NCBI GenBank assembly: GCA_020633515.1
Contig: JACKDM010000005.1
Span: 1 to 64,000 of the forward strand
Length of the DNA: 64,000 nt
Reading direction: 5' to 3'
Origin: Myxococcales bacterium
GTDB taxonomy: Bacteria; Myxococcota; Bradymonadia; UBA7976; UBA1532
Under the pieces are notes generated by a model. That model saw only the letters and a list, made by a program, of their open reading frames with translations, made no database searches and was not told the origin of the DNA. Positions within the stretch are counted from its first letter, which is position 1, and the number at the start of each line of letters is the position of its first letter. This document shows, piece by piece, positions 62,782 to 64,000 of this stretch. Made by a program: the position numbers and the translations under genes.

Positions 62782-63439
62782 CGAACTGTTCCAGGTCGAC
62801 GGTGTTGAGCCACTCGAAGGGCGAGCGCACATAGACGATGCGCTCCCGCTCGCGGAACTCGAAGGCGACGTCGACGACCGCGTGCGCCGCCCGCGCCCGC
62901 TCGACCCGCAGCCGCCCGGCGATGCCCTCCATCTCGGCGACGATCCCGCTCATGCTCTGCTCGATCCGCAGCGTCGCCGCCGCGTCGGCGCCGTCGACGA
63001 GCTGCCGCAGCCGGTCGAAGATCTCGCGCTTGCTGCGCAGCAGCGCCTCGAGCTGCGCGATCTCGCCGGTGAGGTCGGCGCGTTCGAGGGTCTTCTCGAT
63101 GACGATCCCGGCGGCGGTGACCCGGTCGAGCGTCGGCGCGAGCGCCTCGGGCGGGACCTTGAGCACGAGGCGGCGATCTTCGACGAGCACCGGGAAGCCG
63201 CCCGCGGGCGCGGCGGCCTCGATGAGCCGGCGGCGGACCTCGTCGGGGTGCACGACCTTGAGCGTGACCCGCGCGGTGAGCGCGGTGGCGCGGGCGGCGG
63301 CGGGCTGAGCGGCGGGCTGAGCGGCGGGGGTGGCGGGCTGAGCTGCGGGCGCGGCGGCCGGCGCGGCGGCGGGTGCCACGGGCTGGGCGAGCGCGGCGGG
63401 CGCGGCGAGCAGGGCGAGGGCGAGGGCGAGCGTCTTCAT
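62768..63439 (-). CDS. DUF4349-like secreted protein
   Basis: A 223-residue protein, ATG 63439 (MKTLALALALLAAPAALAQ signal peptide), Ala/Pro-rich linker with repeated APAAQP, then RVTLKVVHPDEVRRRLIEAA, LVEDRRLVLKVPPEALAPTL, a coiled coil (ADLTGEIAQLEALLRSKREI, TLRIEQSMSGIVAEMEGIAG), and a late VVDVAFEFRERERIVYVRSP strand. This is the DUF4349 pattern, but the usual C-terminal TM helix is absent. It is coupled to the small lipoprotein downstream. Confidence 0.75.
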   Translation of the reverse strand: MKTLALALALLAAPAALAQPVAPAAAPAAAPAAQPATPAAQPAAQPAAARATALTARVTLKVVHPDEVRRRLIEAAAPAGGFPVLVEDRRLVLKVPPEALAPTLDRVTAAGIVIEKTLERADLTGEIAQLEALLRSKREIFDRLRQLVDGADAAATLRIEQSMSGIVAEMEGIAGRLRVERARAAHAVVDVAFEFRERERIVYVRSPFEWLNTVDLEQFDARF

Positions 63440-63441
63440 CG

Positions 63442-64000
63442 TCACTCCGCGCGGAAGCCGTCGAGGGCGGCGAGCACCGCCGCGCGGTGGCGGTCGAGCG
63501 CGGCCGGATCGGGGAAGAAGCCCTCGACCACGAAGACGTCGTCGCCCTTCGTCGCCACGCCCACCAGCCAGCCGCGCGGCTCGACGTCCTTCTCCCGCGC
63601 GATCATCCAGTGCAGCCCGCCCGCGGCCCCGGCGGCGGTGATCTCCTCGTCGCGGCCTTCGAGCTCGTGCCGGATCGCCGCCGCCCACCACGCCGCGTCG
63701 CCGCGCGGCTCGTTGTCGACCTCCGAGATCCGCAGCACCGAGGTGTCCGACGCCCGCGCCTGCCAGCCGTCGGCGCTCTCGATCCGCACGAAGCCGGCGG
63801 GCACGGGCAGCGCGGCGTCGTCGGTCTCGGGCAGCGCCTCGTGGTGCGCCGCCATGCGCCGGATCCAGGGGAACGGCGAGCGGTGCACGACGACCCGGTT
63901 CTCGGCGGTGACTGGCTCGAGCTCGATGGTGATGGTGTAGTAGGCCACGAGGTTCTGCAGCGTCGCGAGCCGCGACGACATCGACTCGATCTGCTCGGTG
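63442..64000 (-). CDS. DUF4349-like protein fused to the lipoprotein domain, N-terminus outside window
   Basis: The frame is open through the right edge (TEQIESMSSRLATLQNLVAY), so ATG 63981 is unlikely to be the true start. The visible part begins with the end of a coiled coil and a strand (YTITIELEPVTAENRVVVHR, SPFPWIRRM) equivalent to the C-terminus of the DUF4349-like protein at 62768, and continues into a domain equivalent to the lipoprotein at 62323 (VLRISEVDNEPRGDAAWWAA, DVFVVEGFFPDPAALDRHRA). It is therefore the fused version of the next two genes, probably their duplicate. Confidence 0.75.
   Translation of the reverse strand, partial: TEQIESMSSRLATLQNLVAYYTITIELEPVTAENRVVVHRSPFPWIRRMAAHHEALPETDDAALPVPAGFVRIESADGWQARASDTSVLRISEVDNEPRGDAAWWAAAIRHELEGRDEEITAAGAAGGLHWMIAREKDVEPRGWLVGVATKGDDVFVVEGFFPDPAALDRHRAAVLAALDGFRAE

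Overview
The window is very GC-rich (strong G/C bias at third codon positions) and carries lineage marks of the Myxococcota. These are three canonical Hanks-type Ser/Thr kinases plus a kinase-like protein with lost catalytic residues, FHA proteins, PEGA/TPR proteins, many Cys-lipoproteins with thrombospondin-3, MopE-like or propeller repeats, a PKD surface protein ending in a GCGC-hydrophobic-Arg tail of the MYXO-CTERM (myxosortase) type, and a CRISPR array. No rRNA, tRNA, transposase, integrase or phage capsid/terminase gene was seen. The placement is inference; a Polyangia-type myxobacterium fits best.

Layout. (1) 1-747, minus: start of a divergent lipoprotein gene. (2) 946-18793, plus: an extracellular contractile injection system (eCIS, PVC/Afp-like). 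Its order is cap-type DUF4255 protein, sheath, tube, two small accessory proteins, long sheath, second tube, a ~4.3 kb Ala-rich gene full of frameshifts, LysM adaptor, hub, a duplicated zinc-ribbon protein, gp25, a gp6/J-like wedge, a PASTA-fused tail-I/gp7-like protein and a fibre-like protein. (3) 18905-27662, plus: zinc-ribbon/FHA protein, signal-peptide/VWA/TM/zinc-ribbon/FHA protein, TPR-PEGA membrane protein, giant TSP3-propeller lipoprotein and Ser/Thr kinase, a plausible phosphosignalling block beside the eCIS. (4) 28229-32800: PKD/MYXO-CTERM surface protein. (5) 32949-40668: kinase-FGE fusion, lipoprotein, RND/MacA-type adaptor with an orphan OppF-type ATPase, REC-HDOD regulator and an unknown protein. 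(6) 40669-43658: gene-free, with a 17-copy ~43-bp minisatellite, a CRISPR leader and an 11-repeat array, and low-complexity DNA. (7) 43659-47541: broken TSP3 lipoprotein leading into a PD-(D/E)XK-like toxin domain, followed by two related immunity-like genes, one broken. (8) 47568-49450, minus: nth-mutY repair pair. (9) 49512-55695, minus: pseudokinase, RND lipid-type exporter, LolA-like protein and outer-membrane barrel in one operon. (10) 55824-60584, plus: kinase, TPR/two-TM protein and MopE-repeat lipoprotein, an architecture echoing block 3. (11) 60591-64000, minus: NmrA-type reductase, uppS, and a DUF4349-like/lipoprotein family present both split and fused.

The eCIS genes would build a contractile nanotube; the adjacent FHA/VWA/kinase genes are candidates for controlling its assembly or firing, by analogy with threonine-phosphorylation control of type VI secretion. 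No PAAR tip, spike, AAA+ ATPase or recognisable cargo of the eCIS is inside the window, so the cluster is either incomplete here, extends beyond the left edge, or is atypical. Frameshifts concentrate in three Ala/Pro-rich patches (6.6-10.2, 43.7-46.4 and 57.0-58.6 kb), which may be local consensus errors as easily as gene decay.
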